Source of the DNA: JBCBJZ01 sp038522635
GTDB taxonomy: Bacteria > Pseudomonadota > Alphaproteobacteria > Rhizobiales > Hyphomicrobiaceae
Direction: 5' to 3'
NCBI GenBank assembly: GCA_038522635.1
Contig: JBCBJZ010000005.1
Coordinates: forward strand, 1 to 50,401
DNA: 50,401 nt
The translations under genes and the position numbers were made by a program. Shown in pieces: positions 9,043-18,714 of the stretch. The stretch's first letter is position 1, and each line of letters opens with the position of its first letter. The notes under the pieces are model-generated. The model saw only the letters and a list, made by a program, of their open reading frames with translations. It ran no database searches and was not told where the DNA came from.

Positions 9043-9495
9043 CTACTCATCGCACGCATCGCAACGCCCCGAGACCTCAATCGAAACGCGCTTGACCGCG
9101 AACCCTGCCGCCCGCGCCTCGGCGTTGATCGAGCGTTCCACATCGCTCGTCGCGACTTCAATCGTCCGATGACAGCTCTCGCAAATCATCAGCACCGCCG
9201 CATGATGATGCGGCGCATGCTTACACGGGATGAACGCGTTCATGCTCTCAATCCGGTGGACCAAACCCAGCGCGATCAACTTGTCGAGCGCCCGGTAGAT
9301 CGTGAGTGGCGCCTTGAGCCCGCTGGCCCGCACGCTTTCGGTACCCAGCACCTGGTAAGCGCTCATGGCCTGCCCGCCGGCGCGTAAGGCATCGAGGACA
9401 ACCCTCTGGTTTTTCGACAGCGTCGGCTCTGAGCTCATGGTGACCTTGGGGTCTGGTGCCTCAAGCTGGTTTAGGAGCGGTTTACGGCTAGCCAT
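9043..9495 (-). CDS. zur: Fur-family transcriptional regulator, zinc-type (Zur)
   Basis: The 150-residue product carries the Fur-family winged helix near residues 25-90 (LSKNQRVVLDALRAGGQAMSAY, then APLTIYRALDKLIALGLVHR). The metal-sensing half has HAPHHH and two CxxC pairs, CESC and CDAC, for structural zinc. The phrase VHRIESMNAFIPC is typical of alphaproteobacterial Zur rather than iron Fur or Irr. It should repress zinc-uptake genes when zinc-loaded. No znu genes are nearby, so the assignment is from sequence alone. Convergent with moaB. Confidence 0.85.
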   Translation of the reverse strand: MASRKPLLNQLEAPDPKVTMSSEPTLSKNQRVVLDALRAGGQAMSAYQVLGTESVRASGLKAPLTIYRALDKLIALGLVHRIESMNAFIPCKHAPHHHAAVLMICESCHRTIEVATSDVERSINAEARAAGFAVKRVSIEVSGRCDACDE

Positions 9496-9550
9496 GCGCC
9501 CTGCACGTCTTCGCCTATAGCACTGATGGGCGCTGCGCGCTTAGAGCTGC

Positions 9551-9661
9551 CTACATGATGCGGACGAACTACGGGCAAGCTCAAGCCTCAAGGAGCCTAG
9601 CACGACCTATGCGCGCCGCGTTGCACGTGCGGCCACGTCATTCCGCCTGATGCGGAAGAAC
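9551..9661. repeat. Degenerate family A half-units
   Basis: The spacer upstream of the zur gene holds two sequences resembling the right arm of repeat family A: ATGATGCGGACGAAC near 9555-9569 and CTGATGCGGAAGAAC near 9647-9661. The second is part of a small hairpin, TTCCGC-CTGAT-GCGGAA. These look like decayed copies and may be coincidental. Confidence 0.35.
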
Positions 9662-9711
9662 TTTAAGGCGCGCACACAAGGCACGCCATCGTTCGTGTGA
9701 AGCGCGGTAAC

Positions 9712-11124
9712 TTACCCGGCCGCCGGCGCAGGGTTCACCGTCTCGGCGTGGACCGGCACCGCCGGGATCGGCACAGCGGCAGCTGCGAACGCGCGGGCCT
9801 GGTTGGCCCTGACGGTCTCCATCGTCAGCCCTTCGATCGTCTCGTTGAAGAGCCGATAGAAGTTCATGCGCGCGCCAAGGTGCAGGAACACGCCGCCAAG
9901 GCCGATCGCGGCCCGGTCCATGAACACGAACTCCCGCGGCACCGTCACCGGCCCCTTTTCCTTCAGCGCTTTGTGCACGCTGAACGCTTCCTTGCGTCCG
10001 TACTCGCCCGGTGCCACGTCCTCCGCGATCGTGCGCACGCGGTCATCCAGCAGCGGCCCATAAATGAACCGGGCCCAGATGTTCATGATATCGATGAGTT
10101 CGTTCGTCAGACCACGAAACCCCCACGTCTCATAGGCATGCACGATCAGCGCACGGTCCTCGCGCTCAAGCCCGCGGAAGAGATCGATTACGCCCTGCAC
10201 GAAGGGAGGCGCGAACGTGCGCATGCAGCCGTAGTCGAGCAGATTGATCCCCGCGGCGTGACCATCATCGCTCGCGAACACGTTGTAGTTGCCCAAATGG
10301 GGGTCACCATGGATCACGCCGTAGTGCGAAAACGGCAGCCACCAAGCCCGGAACATGGCCCGCGCGATGGCGTTGCGCTCATCTTCGGGGTTGTCCTTGT
10401 ATTCAAGCAGCGGGCGGCCATCGACCCAACTCATCGTCAGCAAGCGCCCGGTCGAGAGGTCAGGCATGACCACCGGTACGCGGATCTCATCGCTGCCTGC
10501 GAAGATCGCGCCGTACAGGCGCATGTGGCTCGCTTCGAGTTTGTAATCCAGTTCTTCGCGCAGGCGGGCTGCGATCTCCTCGAGCATGTTCGAGGTGTCG
10601 ATCGCGCGATCCATGCGTGCGTGAAGTGCGAACACCATTTTGAGCTGGTTGAGGTCCGCTTCCACCGCCGACTGCATATCGGGATACTGCAGCTTGCATG
10701 CGACCGCCTGCCCCTCAAGCGTGGTTGCGCGATGGACCTGCCCAAGCGACGCCGACGCGGCAGCGGTTGTATCAAACTGCGCGAAACGGTCCTGCCAGCC
10801 GGCACCCAACTCCGCCTTCATGCGGCGCTTGACGAACGCGGGCCCCATCGCGGGCGCCTGGTTTTGAAGCTGGGCCAATTCGCGCGCGTACTCTTTGGGG
10901 AGCGCTTCAGGAATGGTCGACAACAGTTGGGCGACCTTCATGATCGGCCCCTTGAGACCACCGAGAGCGGCGGCGAGTTCAGCGGCGTTCTTGGCGTTGT
11001 CCGTCTCACGGCCGAGCAGACGCGTTCCCGCAAGGCGCGCGGCCACCGTGCCCACGTTGGTGCCGACGCGCATGTAACGTGCCGCCCGAGCGGTTAGCCG
11101 GTTTTGTTCTTCGTCAACGCTCAC
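9712..11124 (-). CDS. ABC1/AarF/UbiB family protein kinase-like protein
   Basis: The best start is the GTG at 11124, with GAGGAG seven bases upstream; an ATG at 11151 precedes that ribosome site. The product has about 470 residues. Hallmarks of the atypical UbiB/COQ8 kinases are present: a KxGQ-like motif written KVAQ, the alanine-rich loop AAASASLGQVHRA, the ATP lysine in ACKLQYP, ELDYKLEASH, the catalytic HGDPHLGNYN and LDYG in place of DFG. Relatives support ubiquinone biosynthesis or lipid handling at the membrane, probably as ATPases. It is divergent from an MFS transporter gene. Confidence 0.9.
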   Translation of the reverse strand: MSVDEEQNRLTARAARYMRVGTNVGTVAARLAGTRLLGRETDNAKNAAELAAALGGLKGPIMKVAQLLSTIPEALPKEYARELAQLQNQAPAMGPAFVKRRMKAELGAGWQDRFAQFDTTAAASASLGQVHRATTLEGQAVACKLQYPDMQSAVEADLNQLKMVFALHARMDRAIDTSNMLEEIAARLREELDYKLEASHMRLYGAIFAGSDEIRVPVVMPDLSTGRLLTMSWVDGRPLLEYKDNPEDERNAIARAMFRAWWLPFSHYGVIHGDPHLGNYNVFASDDGHAAGINLLDYGCMRTFAPPFVQGVIDLFRGLEREDRALIVHAYETWGFRGLTNELIDIMNIWARFIYGPLLDDRVRTIAEDVAPGEYGRKEAFSVHKALKEKGPVTVPREFVFMDRAAIGLGGVFLHLGARMNFYRLFNETIEGLTMETVRANQARAFAAAAVPIPAVPVHAETVNPAPAAG

Positions 11125-11394
11125 CGCGTTTCTCCTCTTCACCCGCTGCACGCTGCCCGCAACCTGCCGGTCGCATCATCCTGAGGCATACGCGCGCGCG
11201 CCGCGCCAGATCAACGGCGCGAAGTGGCACGGCCCGCCAACGCGGCAGGCAAGGCCTGAGGGCTGGGGTTGCTGGAGGGCCTGGGGGCTGCGGGCCGCTA
11301 CCCTATCGATCAGCTCTACGTGGGTGGACTTGGTGCGCAGCGCAAATCCCTTGATACTGGTGGACCGGATCTCTCACGGCGCTTAAGCACCCCC

Positions 11395-12729
11395 ATGACC
11401 GCACCGCAGGACGCCCACCAGCAAGCACCAAGACGCGCAACGCAGTGGTTCGCCGACCCAATGCTGCACGCGGTCGTGGGGCTTGGGATCACGCAAATCA
11501 TCTCGTGGGGCACCTGCCTTTACGGCCTTGGGGTGTTGGCCGATCCGATCAGCGCGGAGACAGGCTGGTCGCGCTCGCTGATCTTTTCCGGCCTCACTGT
11601 CGCGCTGTTGGCCTCCAGCGTGGTGTCCCCGTGGACCGGCCGCATGATCGACCGCCATGGCGCGCGCGCGGTGATGGCCGCGGGCTCACTGCTCTCGGCC
11701 GTGGGCCTTCTGATCTTGGCCTTTGCCGCCAACCCGACCGTTTACATCTTCGCCTGGCTGATCCTCGGCCCGGCGATGCGCATGACGTTGTACGATGCAG
11801 CGTTCGCAGCACTTGTGCAGGTGACGCCCACGCGAGGGCGCCGGGCGATCTCGTATCTGACGTTGTTTGGCGGGTTTGCCTCGACCATCTTTTGGCCGAT
11901 CGGGCACGAATTGGCGCTCAGCATCGGTTGGCGTGAGACGTTGATCGTCTACGCGTGCCTGCATGCGCTGGTGTGTTTGCCGCTGCACTGGTGGTCGCTT
12001 GCAAGGCGTGAGCAAGCGCCAACGTCGCCGAGCGCCGTTCCAGTTCCACAAGATACAGAGACCGCCACGCCAGAGAACGCACGCGTTCCCGCCGCGCCAA
12101 CGGCGATGACTGACACGCAGCAACACGAAGCCCCGCTTGAGGGCCGCGCCCGCTTTACCGCCATGGCCCTCTTCGCGCTTGTTGTATCCGCCAACGGCTT
12201 CGTGTTCGGCGCCATGTCAGTGCATCTGGTCTCTGTCATCGGCGCTGCCGGCGTGCCCCTGGCGCTTGCCGTCAACATCGCGGCCATGAAGGGCGTTGCG
12301 CAGGTCGCCGGGCGCGTTGGCGACATCGTCTTCGGCCGGAACATCGATCCGCTGACCGTCGGCCGCCTGGCGATTGCGCTTTTGCCGGTGGGGCTGATCG
12401 TGCTGCTGTTGGCTGATGGCGCGGTGGCGCTCATCATCACGTTCACGCTGCTGCTCGGCGTCTCGAACGGCCTCGTCACGATCATGCGTGGTGCGGTGCC
12501 GCTGAAATTGTTCGGCCCGCGCGGCTACGGCGAAGTGCTCGGCATCCTCGCCACGCCCTACTGGCTGATGAACGCGCTGGCACCGGCCACCTTCGCGTTC
12601 GTGGTCGACGGACTTGGCGCCACCGCTGGCGTGCTGCTGCTGCTCGTCGCGGCGATTGTGGCCATGCTGGCGATGGAGTGCCTGACGTTCTGGCTGGCAC
12701 GCCGGCCATCGCAGGCGGTGGCGCGCTGA
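11395..12729 (+). CDS. MFS transporter
   Basis: From the ATG at 11395 the protein has 444 residues with about twelve hydrophobic helices in two blocks, split by a hydrophilic loop rich in Pro, Thr and Glu near residues 205-240. The A-like motif after helix 2 reads GRMIDRHGARAVMAAG, diagnostic of the major facilitator superfamily. The ribosome site is weak, and the reading frame stays open to 11269, so the start is uncertain. It is of the general MFS_1 drug/organic-acid type; the substrate cannot be inferred. Confidence 0.87.
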   Translation: MTAPQDAHQQAPRRATQWFADPMLHAVVGLGITQIISWGTCLYGLGVLADPISAETGWSRSLIFSGLTVALLASSVVSPWTGRMIDRHGARAVMAAGSLLSAVGLLILAFAANPTVYIFAWLILGPAMRMTLYDAAFAALVQVTPTRGRRAISYLTLFGGFASTIFWPIGHELALSIGWRETLIVYACLHALVCLPLHWWSLARREQAPTSPSAVPVPQDTETATPENARVPAAPTAMTDTQQHEAPLEGRARFTAMALFALVVSANGFVFGAMSVHLVSVIGAAGVPLALAVNIAAMKGVAQVAGRVGDIVFGRNIDPLTVGRLAIALLPVGLIVLLLADGAVALIITFTLLLGVSNGLVTIMRGAVPLKLFGPRGYGEVLGILATPYWLMNALAPATFAFVVDGLGATAGVLLLLVAAIVAMLAMECLTFWLARRPSQAVAR

Positions 12730-12847
12730 CGCCCTCACGCCGCCGCCCCCGTTTCGCCCGCATCAGACGCAACGGGACGCTGATCCCGCCCATCATCACC
12801 CAGGGAGGATGACCGATGCCCCCGCAGACAAACCCCATGCGACCGCT

Positions 12848-14671
12848 TTAGGCCTGGTCGAGCGCCTCAAGCTCATCGATCATCGTTTCGATGACGGCCA
12901 GCCCTTTCTGCCAGAAGGCGGGCTGGGCTGCGTCGAGGCCGAACGGCGCCAACAGGGCGGAGTGGTGCTTTGAACCGCCGGCCTTGAGCATGTCGAAATA
13001 CTTCTCGACGAAGCCTGGATGCGCCTCATCGTAAAGCGCGTAGAGCGAGTTCACGAGGCAGTCGCCGAACGCGTAGGCGTAAACGTAAAACGGCGAATGG
13101 ATGAAGTGCGGCACGTAGGTCCAGAAAACCTCGTAGCCCTCATCAAGGGCGATGCCGGGACCGAGGCTTTCCTCCTGCACCGCCATCCAGTGCGCGTTGA
13201 TCGCCTCGCTCGTCAGTTCGCCTTCGCGGCGGCCCTCATGTACCCGCCGCTCGAATGTGTAGAACGCGATCTGGCGCACCACCGTGTTGATCATGTCTTC
13301 GACTTTTTGCGCCATCAGCGCCTTGCGCTCGCGCGCGTCGCTCGCCTGGGCAAGGAGCGCCTTGAAGGTCAGCATCTCGCCGAACACGGAGGCCGTCTCA
13401 GCGAGCGTCAGCGGCGTTGGCGCCAACAACGGCCCTTGATCAGCCGCCAGCACCTGGTGGACGCCGTGTCCCAGCTCGTGGGCAAGCGTCATGACGTCAC
13501 GCGATTTGCCCTGGTAGTTCATCAAGATGTAGGGGTGCGCTGAGGGCACGGTCGGGTGCGAAAAGGCGCCCGGAGACTTGCCCGCCCGCGTCGGCGCATC
13601 GATCCAGCCGCTCTTGAAGAAGCGTCCGGCGATGTCTGCGAGTTCCGGCGCGAAGCCCGCATAGGCGTTGAGCACCGTTGCCTCGGCATCCTGCCAACTG
13701 ATCACGCGCTCGGGCCGCTCCGGCAACGGCGCATTGCGGTCCCAGTAGGCCAACTGATCCATGCCGAGCCAACGCGCTTTCATTTTGTAGTAGCGATGCG
13801 AAATGCGCGGGTAGCTCTCCTGCACGGCGGCGACGAGGGCATCCACCACCTGGCGCTCCACCCGGTTCGCCAGATGACGTCCGTCCGCGACATCCTCAAA
13901 ACCGCGCCACCGGTCGGAGATTTCCTTGTCCTTGGCCAGCGTGTTGGTGATCAACGTGAATAGCCGCACGTTGTCGCGAAAGACGGTGCTCAGCGCGCTT
14001 GCACCTTTCTTGCGCTCAGCCCCATCGGCACTTGTCAGCAGGTTCAGCGTCGGCTCCAGCGGCAGTGCCTGGTCGTCAATCTGGAACCGCAGGGCGGTCA
14101 TGGTCTCGTTGAAGAGCCGGTTGAACGCGCCACGCGACGTGGTGTTTTTTTCGTTGAACACGCGCTCCAGGCGCTCATCGAGCTGGAACGGCTTTTCCTT
14201 GCGCAAATCATCAAACCACGGCTTGAAGCGCGCTAACGCGTCGTGGGTCAGCGCATGCTCCAAGTCATCTTCAGGGATCTCGTTCAGTTCCAGTTCGAAG
14301 AACAGCAGCTCCGACATGATCGTCGTGAGCGTCTCGTTCATATCGCCGTAGAACTTCGCCGCATCCGCATCCGACGTATCAGCCGCGTAGCGCAGGCTAG
14401 CGTAAGAGCCGAGTTTGCCGAGCAGATCGCTTAGCGCCTCAAACGGTTCGATCGCTTGCGCCAGCGCCGCACCGTCACGGCCGATCTGCGTCAGCTTGCC
14501 GTGATACCGCGCCTTCAGATCGGTCGCCATCGTGCGGGCGCGCTCGACATCGGCGTGCAGCGCCTCCGCGTCGGGCGAGGCGTAAAGATCGCTCAGATCC
14601 CATTCCGGCATGGTTCCAAGCGCGTCGTTGGGGTCGGCAGATTGAGCGGTGGCGGTGGCGAACAGCTTCAT
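12848..14671 (-). CDS. pepF: Oligoendopeptidase F (M3 family)
   Basis: The ATG at 14671 (GGAG upstream) gives 607 residues, typical for PepF; the reading frame continues to 14803 without a good start site. The zinc-metallopeptidase core is TLAHELGHGVHQ at about residue 395, with the third ligand in ETASVFGEML, and the GYRS-like closing region YVYAYAFGDCLVNSLYALY. N-terminal residues 50-200 form the helical M3 lid. The enzyme degrades short peptides in the cytoplasm. It stands alone between convergent MFS and divergent regulator genes. Confidence 0.95.
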   Translation of the reverse strand: MKLFATATAQSADPNDALGTMPEWDLSDLYASPDAEALHADVERARTMATDLKARYHGKLTQIGRDGAALAQAIEPFEALSDLLGKLGSYASLRYAADTSDADAAKFYGDMNETLTTIMSELLFFELELNEIPEDDLEHALTHDALARFKPWFDDLRKEKPFQLDERLERVFNEKNTTSRGAFNRLFNETMTALRFQIDDQALPLEPTLNLLTSADGAERKKGASALSTVFRDNVRLFTLITNTLAKDKEISDRWRGFEDVADGRHLANRVERQVVDALVAAVQESYPRISHRYYKMKARWLGMDQLAYWDRNAPLPERPERVISWQDAEATVLNAYAGFAPELADIAGRFFKSGWIDAPTRAGKSPGAFSHPTVPSAHPYILMNYQGKSRDVMTLAHELGHGVHQVLAADQGPLLAPTPLTLAETASVFGEMLTFKALLAQASDARERKALMAQKVEDMINTVVRQIAFYTFERRVHEGRREGELTSEAINAHWMAVQEESLGPGIALDEGYEVFWTYVPHFIHSPFYVYAYAFGDCLVNSLYALYDEAHPGFVEKYFDMLKAGGSKHHSALLAPFGLDAAQPAFWQKGLAVIETMIDELEALDQA

Positions 14672-15148
14672 CGCGAGGTGGCTCCAGCGGTCGTTCTTAT
14701 CGGCAGGTTGGGGGCGGGTCAGTTCAGGCCAATCGTGCGTTCGAAGTTCAAAGGCGTTGCGCGAGGCGGCACCGCCGTAACACGACGCATCGGGCGCGGC
14801 CATCCAGGCGGGGCCGCGTCACAAGCGACAAGGCCTGGATCACGCGTGCACTGTGCCATGCGGGCAGCACCGTTCAAGCGGACTTTTGCACGGTGAGCGT
14901 CGACACCAGATCTTTGGCCCAGATCTCCAATTTACGTCCTGTCACGCACAAGCACGGCAAGACCGGTTCATCGCTGCCGCAAGCGCGCCGCCAGTGTCGA
15001 AATCGAACGGATCGCCCATCACGGGTCCCCTGGCAACGCCCTGTTTACTCTTATCAGTCACGATCTGGGACAGTCAGTCACCGGACGGTATCGCGGTCCT
15101 CGACCACGCCTCCCCCCGGCCCAGTAGCGTTTTTCGTAGAGTACACCC
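14672..15148. other. Divergent intergenic region, no gene recognised
   Basis: This 477-bp region lies between the starts of pepF and the sigma-54 regulator gene. No repeat of the families seen elsewhere in the window occurs in it, and no convincing -24/-12 (GG-GC) or CtrA site was found by eye. It must contain both promoters. Confidence 0.5.
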
Positions 15149-16654
15149 ATGGGTACACGCGTTTTGATCGTCGACGACGATCCGGCTCAGCGCCGCATTC
15201 TTGAAGAGACGATCAAGCGGTTCGGTTTCGAGACCAAAACCGCAACGGGTGGCGCCGATGCGCTTGCCCTGCTGGACGGGCCAGAGGCCGCCAGCATCTC
15301 GGTTGCCATCCTCGACCTGGTGATGCCCGATATCGACGGCATGGTGGTCCTGGAGAAGCTGCAGGCCAAAGCCGGCGTCCCTCCGATCATCGTGCAAACC
15401 GCCCACGGCTCGGTGGATGCCGCGATCAACGCCATGCGGGCAGGCGCTGTCGACTTCGTGATCAAACCCGCTTCGCCAGAGCGGTTGGAAGTCTCGATCA
15501 AAAGCGCCCTCAAGATCGAAGCGTTGCAGGGCGAAATCACCCGCATCAAGCGCAAGGTCGAAGGCCGCCTCACCTTCGACAACCTGATCAACCGCGGCGA
15601 TGCGATGGCGCGTGTGATCAACCTCGGCCGCCGGGCTGCGAGTTCGACGATCCCGGTGCTCATCGAGGGTGAATCGGGCGTCGGCAAGGAGCTGATCGCA
15701 CGCGCTGTGCAGGGTGAAAGCGAACGCGCAGGCAAGCCCTTCGTGGTCGTGAACTGCGGGGCGATCCCCGAAAATCTCGTTGAGAGCATCCTGTTCGGCC
15801 ACGAAAAGGGCTCGTTCACGGGGGCCGCCGACAAACGGCTTGGCAAATTCCAGGAAGCGGACGGCGGCACGCTGTTCCTTGATGAAGTGGGCGAATTACC
15901 CCTCGATGCCCAGGTCAAACTGCTGCGCGCGTTGCAGGAGGGCGAGGTCGATCCGCTCGGTGCCAAGCGCGCGGTCAAAGTCGATTTCCGCCTCATCTCG
16001 GCGACCAACCGCGACATGATCAACCTGGTCAAGGAAGGCCGCTTCCGCGAGGACCTTTACTACCGGCTCAACGTGTTCCCGGTCTGGGTGCCACCGTTGC
16101 GCGAGCGCCTGGAAGATGTGCCGGAGCTTGCCGCCCACTTCATCGCGCGCTTTGCGGCCGAAGAGGGCAAACGCATCGCGGGGCTGAGTGCGTCGGCCCG
16201 TGACCTGCTGACGCGTTACTCCTGGCCCGGCAACGTGCGCCAGCTTGAGAACGCGGTGTTCCGTGCCGTCGTGCTGGCCGATGGCCCCGAACTCACCGTG
16301 GCTGAATTCCCGCAGATCGCGGCACACGTGGAAGGCTTCAACGCCGAAATCCCCACCGCGCCCGGTCCGATTGTCGCCAAACCGGTGCACCAAGGCCCGG
16401 CCATGATCGGTGCCGAAGCGCAGATCCCACAGACCATGGTGGTACCCGGCGGCGATCCCAAAGGCGCCCTAGGCATCCCCGCCGTCAACGATGCGGGCGA
16501 TGTGCGTTCTTTGGAAGAGATGGAAGCCGACATGATCCGGCTGGCGCTCGGACGCTACCGCGGGCACATGACGGAAGTGGCGCGCAAACTGAAGATCGGC
16601 CGCTCCACGCTTTACCGCAAGATGCGCGATTACGGCTTGGAGGAGCGCGCCTAG
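15149..16654 (+). CDS. Sigma-54-dependent response regulator (NtrC family)
   Basis: The 501-residue protein has three classic domains. A receiver domain at 1-120 has VDDD at 8-11, phospho-acceptor Asp56 in ILDLVMPD and Lys in VIKPASPE. An AAA+ domain at about 145-380 has Walker A GESGVGKE near 173, the sigma-54 contact loop written GSFTGA near 221, and Walker B GGTLFLDEVGELP. A Fis-type helix-turn-helix at 455-500 has GHMTEVARKLKIGRSTLYRK. It should activate sigma-54 promoters when phosphorylated. No histidine kinase gene is adjacent, so it is an orphan here. The GAFTGA loop has Ser for Ala, a tolerated variant in several members. The regulon is unknown. Confidence 0.94.
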   Translation: MGTRVLIVDDDPAQRRILEETIKRFGFETKTATGGADALALLDGPEAASISVAILDLVMPDIDGMVVLEKLQAKAGVPPIIVQTAHGSVDAAINAMRAGAVDFVIKPASPERLEVSIKSALKIEALQGEITRIKRKVEGRLTFDNLINRGDAMARVINLGRRAASSTIPVLIEGESGVGKELIARAVQGESERAGKPFVVVNCGAIPENLVESILFGHEKGSFTGAADKRLGKFQEADGGTLFLDEVGELPLDAQVKLLRALQEGEVDPLGAKRAVKVDFRLISATNRDMINLVKEGRFREDLYYRLNVFPVWVPPLRERLEDVPELAAHFIARFAAEEGKRIAGLSASARDLLTRYSWPGNVRQLENAVFRAVVLADGPELTVAEFPQIAAHVEGFNAEIPTAPGPIVAKPVHQGPAMIGAEAQIPQTMVVPGGDPKGALGIPAVNDAGDVRSLEEMEADMIRLALGRYRGHMTEVARKLKIGRSTLYRKMRDYGLEERA

Positions 16655-16710
16655 GGCCAGCTTAGGTAACGGCCGGTACGATCCCTCCTCCAATCAAGTC
16701 CGCCAACTCA

Positions 16711-16748
16711 GGTGTCGGTTCGCTTCTGGTCGAAGCCGAACCGACACC
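16711..16748. repeat. Palindromic repeat family B
   Basis: A strong hairpin lies in the spacer after the sigma-54 regulator gene. The left arm is GGTGTCGGTTCGCTTC, the loop about five bases, and the right arm GAAGC-CGAACCGACACC with one extra base. Copies with the same stem occur at 20727-20758 and 35968-35999. No T-run follows, so it is not a standard intrinsic terminator, although it could protect the 3-prime end of the transcript. Confidence 0.85.
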
Positions 16749-16887
16749 CTTGAGGCCGGTGGCGTTTCGCCTGAGCGTTCCTGTGTTGCTTTGGTTCAAC
16801 AGGTAACCGTTTCGTAAGGCGTCCCAGGCTAGTCATGGGAAAACCCGTGCGCTAGTTGTGCGCGACTTGAGTTGGAGGCTTTGCGTG

Positions 16888-18714
16888 ATGCATTTCGTGT
16901 ATCGAGTGGCGTTCGTTTGTGCAGTTGGATGGGCCGCGGCGGGCCCTGCGATGGCACTGGCGCCGGAAGCGATCAAACCGCCTGAGACGTTGAGCAACAC
17001 CGTCGGCACCGACGTTGCACGACGGTTGAAATCGACCCGCGGCGCCGATGCGCCAACCCGCAAAGACATTAAGGCCCTGCGCGCTGTGTACAAAAAGCGC
17101 GATGGGGCACCCATGTGGGTGACCTGGCGGGGCTTGACACCCAAAGCTGTGGCGCTGGTTGCAGAAATCAAGAATGCCGAGCGGTGGGGTTTGAACCCAC
17201 GTTCGTTCCGCTTGCCGAAGATCGCGGCCGCTGCCGACGCGACGTCACGCTTGGATGTGGCGAAACTCGCCCACGCCGAAGTGCTGCTTTCGAAAGCCGT
17301 GCTCAAATACGCACGCTATGCACGCGGTGGACGTGTGGAGCCGCTGCGGCTCACGAAGTTCCTCGACCGCAAGCCGCAACTGGCCGATCCCGAAGATGTG
17401 ATCACGCTCGTGTCGACGGCAGCAAACCCGACCGCAACGTTGCTTCGCTACCATCCGCAACACCGGCAATTCAAACGCTTGCGGGCGCGATACGTGGCGC
17501 TGTTGGACGGACGTGCGAAAGCGAAAAAGCGCATCAAGCTTCCGGCCGGCCCTCTGCTGAAGCGTGGCGTGCGCCACCCCCATGTCGCCTTGCTGCGCGC
17601 GCGCCTCAAGATCGATAGCGGCCCTAACGCGACGGATGCGCTGCTCTACGACCGCGTGGTCGAGGCGGCGGTACGCGCCTACCAAAAGCGCGAAAGCATG
17701 AGCGCCGATGGTATCGTCGGGTCCGGCACGCGCGCTGTCCTCAACAAGGTGACGGGTCCCAGCCGCGCAAAGCTGCTTGCCAATATGGAGCAGTGGCGTT
17801 GGATGCCGCGCGAGCTTGGCGAAGTCTACGTCTGGGTCAACGTCCCCGAATACAAAATCCGCGTGGTGCGCGATGGCGAAATCATCCACACCGAGCGCGT
17901 CGTTGTCGGCAAGGCGACCAACCAAACCGTGATCTTCTCCGATGAACTGGAGTGGGTGGATTTCCATCCCTCCTGGTACGTACCGGAGTCGATTAAGGTG
18001 AACGAAATCGCGCCTTCCATGCGCTACGGCGGCATGGCAGCGCTGGAACGCCAAGGCTTGGAAATTCGCTGCCCGAGCGGTGTGCGGGCGATCCGCCGCC
18101 GCAAGCAGCAGAACTTGTTCGGCTTTTGGAACAACGAACCTGAGCCGGTCTCACTGGTGGATATTCGCCGCTGCCAGGTGCGCCAGCCGCCGGGCCCGCG
18201 CAACGCCCTTGGCATCGTGAAGTTCAAGTTCCCCAACAAGCACGCGATCTACTTTCACGACACGCCCAGCAAGCACCTATTTAACAAGCGCACTCGCACC
18301 TATAGCCACGGCTGCATCCGCGTGCGTGATCCGTTGAAGCTGGCTGAGATCCTGCTCGGCTACGACGCGGACATGTCCCGCGCGACGATCGACAACATCG
18401 TCAACGGCCCGGTCGAGACCCGCAAGATCACGATGCGTAAGAAGATCAAGGTGCACATCACCTACTTCACAGCGCTCATCGATAACAACGGCGGTGAAAG
18501 CTACTTCACGGACGTCTACGGCCACGATAAGCGCATCAACCTGGGCATCGCCGGCAAGTATCACCTGGTTGAGCCGGTGCCTGAGCCACGCAAACCGGGC
18601 ACCCGCCGGCGCAACGCCGACCAGGTCGCCAGCACGCGCCGCCGCGCCGCTCAACAACGTCGCCGCCGCAGCAGCAGTGACGACTGGATCAAGAACATCT
18701 TCCAGGGCTTCTGA
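16888..18714 (+). CDS. L,D-transpeptidase (YkuD domain) with peptidoglycan-binding region
   Basis: The start at ATG 16888 has TTGGAGG nine bases upstream and gives 608 residues. A signal peptide is evident (hydrophobic stretch, cleavage near AMA-LA at about residue 24). Residues 35-210 resemble the N-terminal scaffold of YcbB-type enzymes, 215-300 a peptidoglycan-binding-like helical repeat (VRAYQKRESMSADGIVGSGT), and 305-500 the YkuD catalytic domain with HDTPSKHLF and SHGCIRV, catalytic Cys at about 476. The tail is Arg/Ser-rich. The enzyme should form 3-3 peptidoglycan cross-links or attach proteins to the wall in the periplasm. The DUF882 gene downstream is a frequent partner. Confidence 0.93.
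   Translation: MHFVYRVAFVCAVGWAAAGPAMALAPEAIKPPETLSNTVGTDVARRLKSTRGADAPTRKDIKALRAVYKKRDGAPMWVTWRGLTPKAVALVAEIKNAERWGLNPRSFRLPKIAAAADATSRLDVAKLAHAEVLLSKAVLKYARYARGGRVEPLRLTKFLDRKPQLADPEDVITLVSTAANPTATLLRYHPQHRQFKRLRARYVALLDGRAKAKKRIKLPAGPLLKRGVRHPHVALLRARLKIDSGPNATDALLYDRVVEAAVRAYQKRESMSADGIVGSGTRAVLNKVTGPSRAKLLANMEQWRWMPRELGEVYVWVNVPEYKIRVVRDGEIIHTERVVVGKATNQTVIFSDELEWVDFHPSWYVPESIKVNEIAPSMRYGGMAALERQGLEIRCPSGVRAIRRRKQQNLFGFWNNEPEPVSLVDIRRCQVRQPPGPRNALGIVKFKFPNKHAIYFHDTPSKHLFNKRTRTYSHGCIRVRDPLKLAEILLGYDADMSRATIDNIVNGPVETRKITMRKKIKVHITYFTALIDNNGGESYFTDVYGHDKRINLGIAGKYHLVEPVPEPRKPGTRRRNADQVASTRRRAAQQRRRRSSSDDWIKNIFQGF

Noticed and set aside
9697..11097. 466-codon open frame on the plus strand opposite the ABC1/UbiB gene
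   Set aside because: It mirrors a strongly conserved kinase-like gene, is rich in His and Arg as high-GC antisense frames are, and has no family resemblance.
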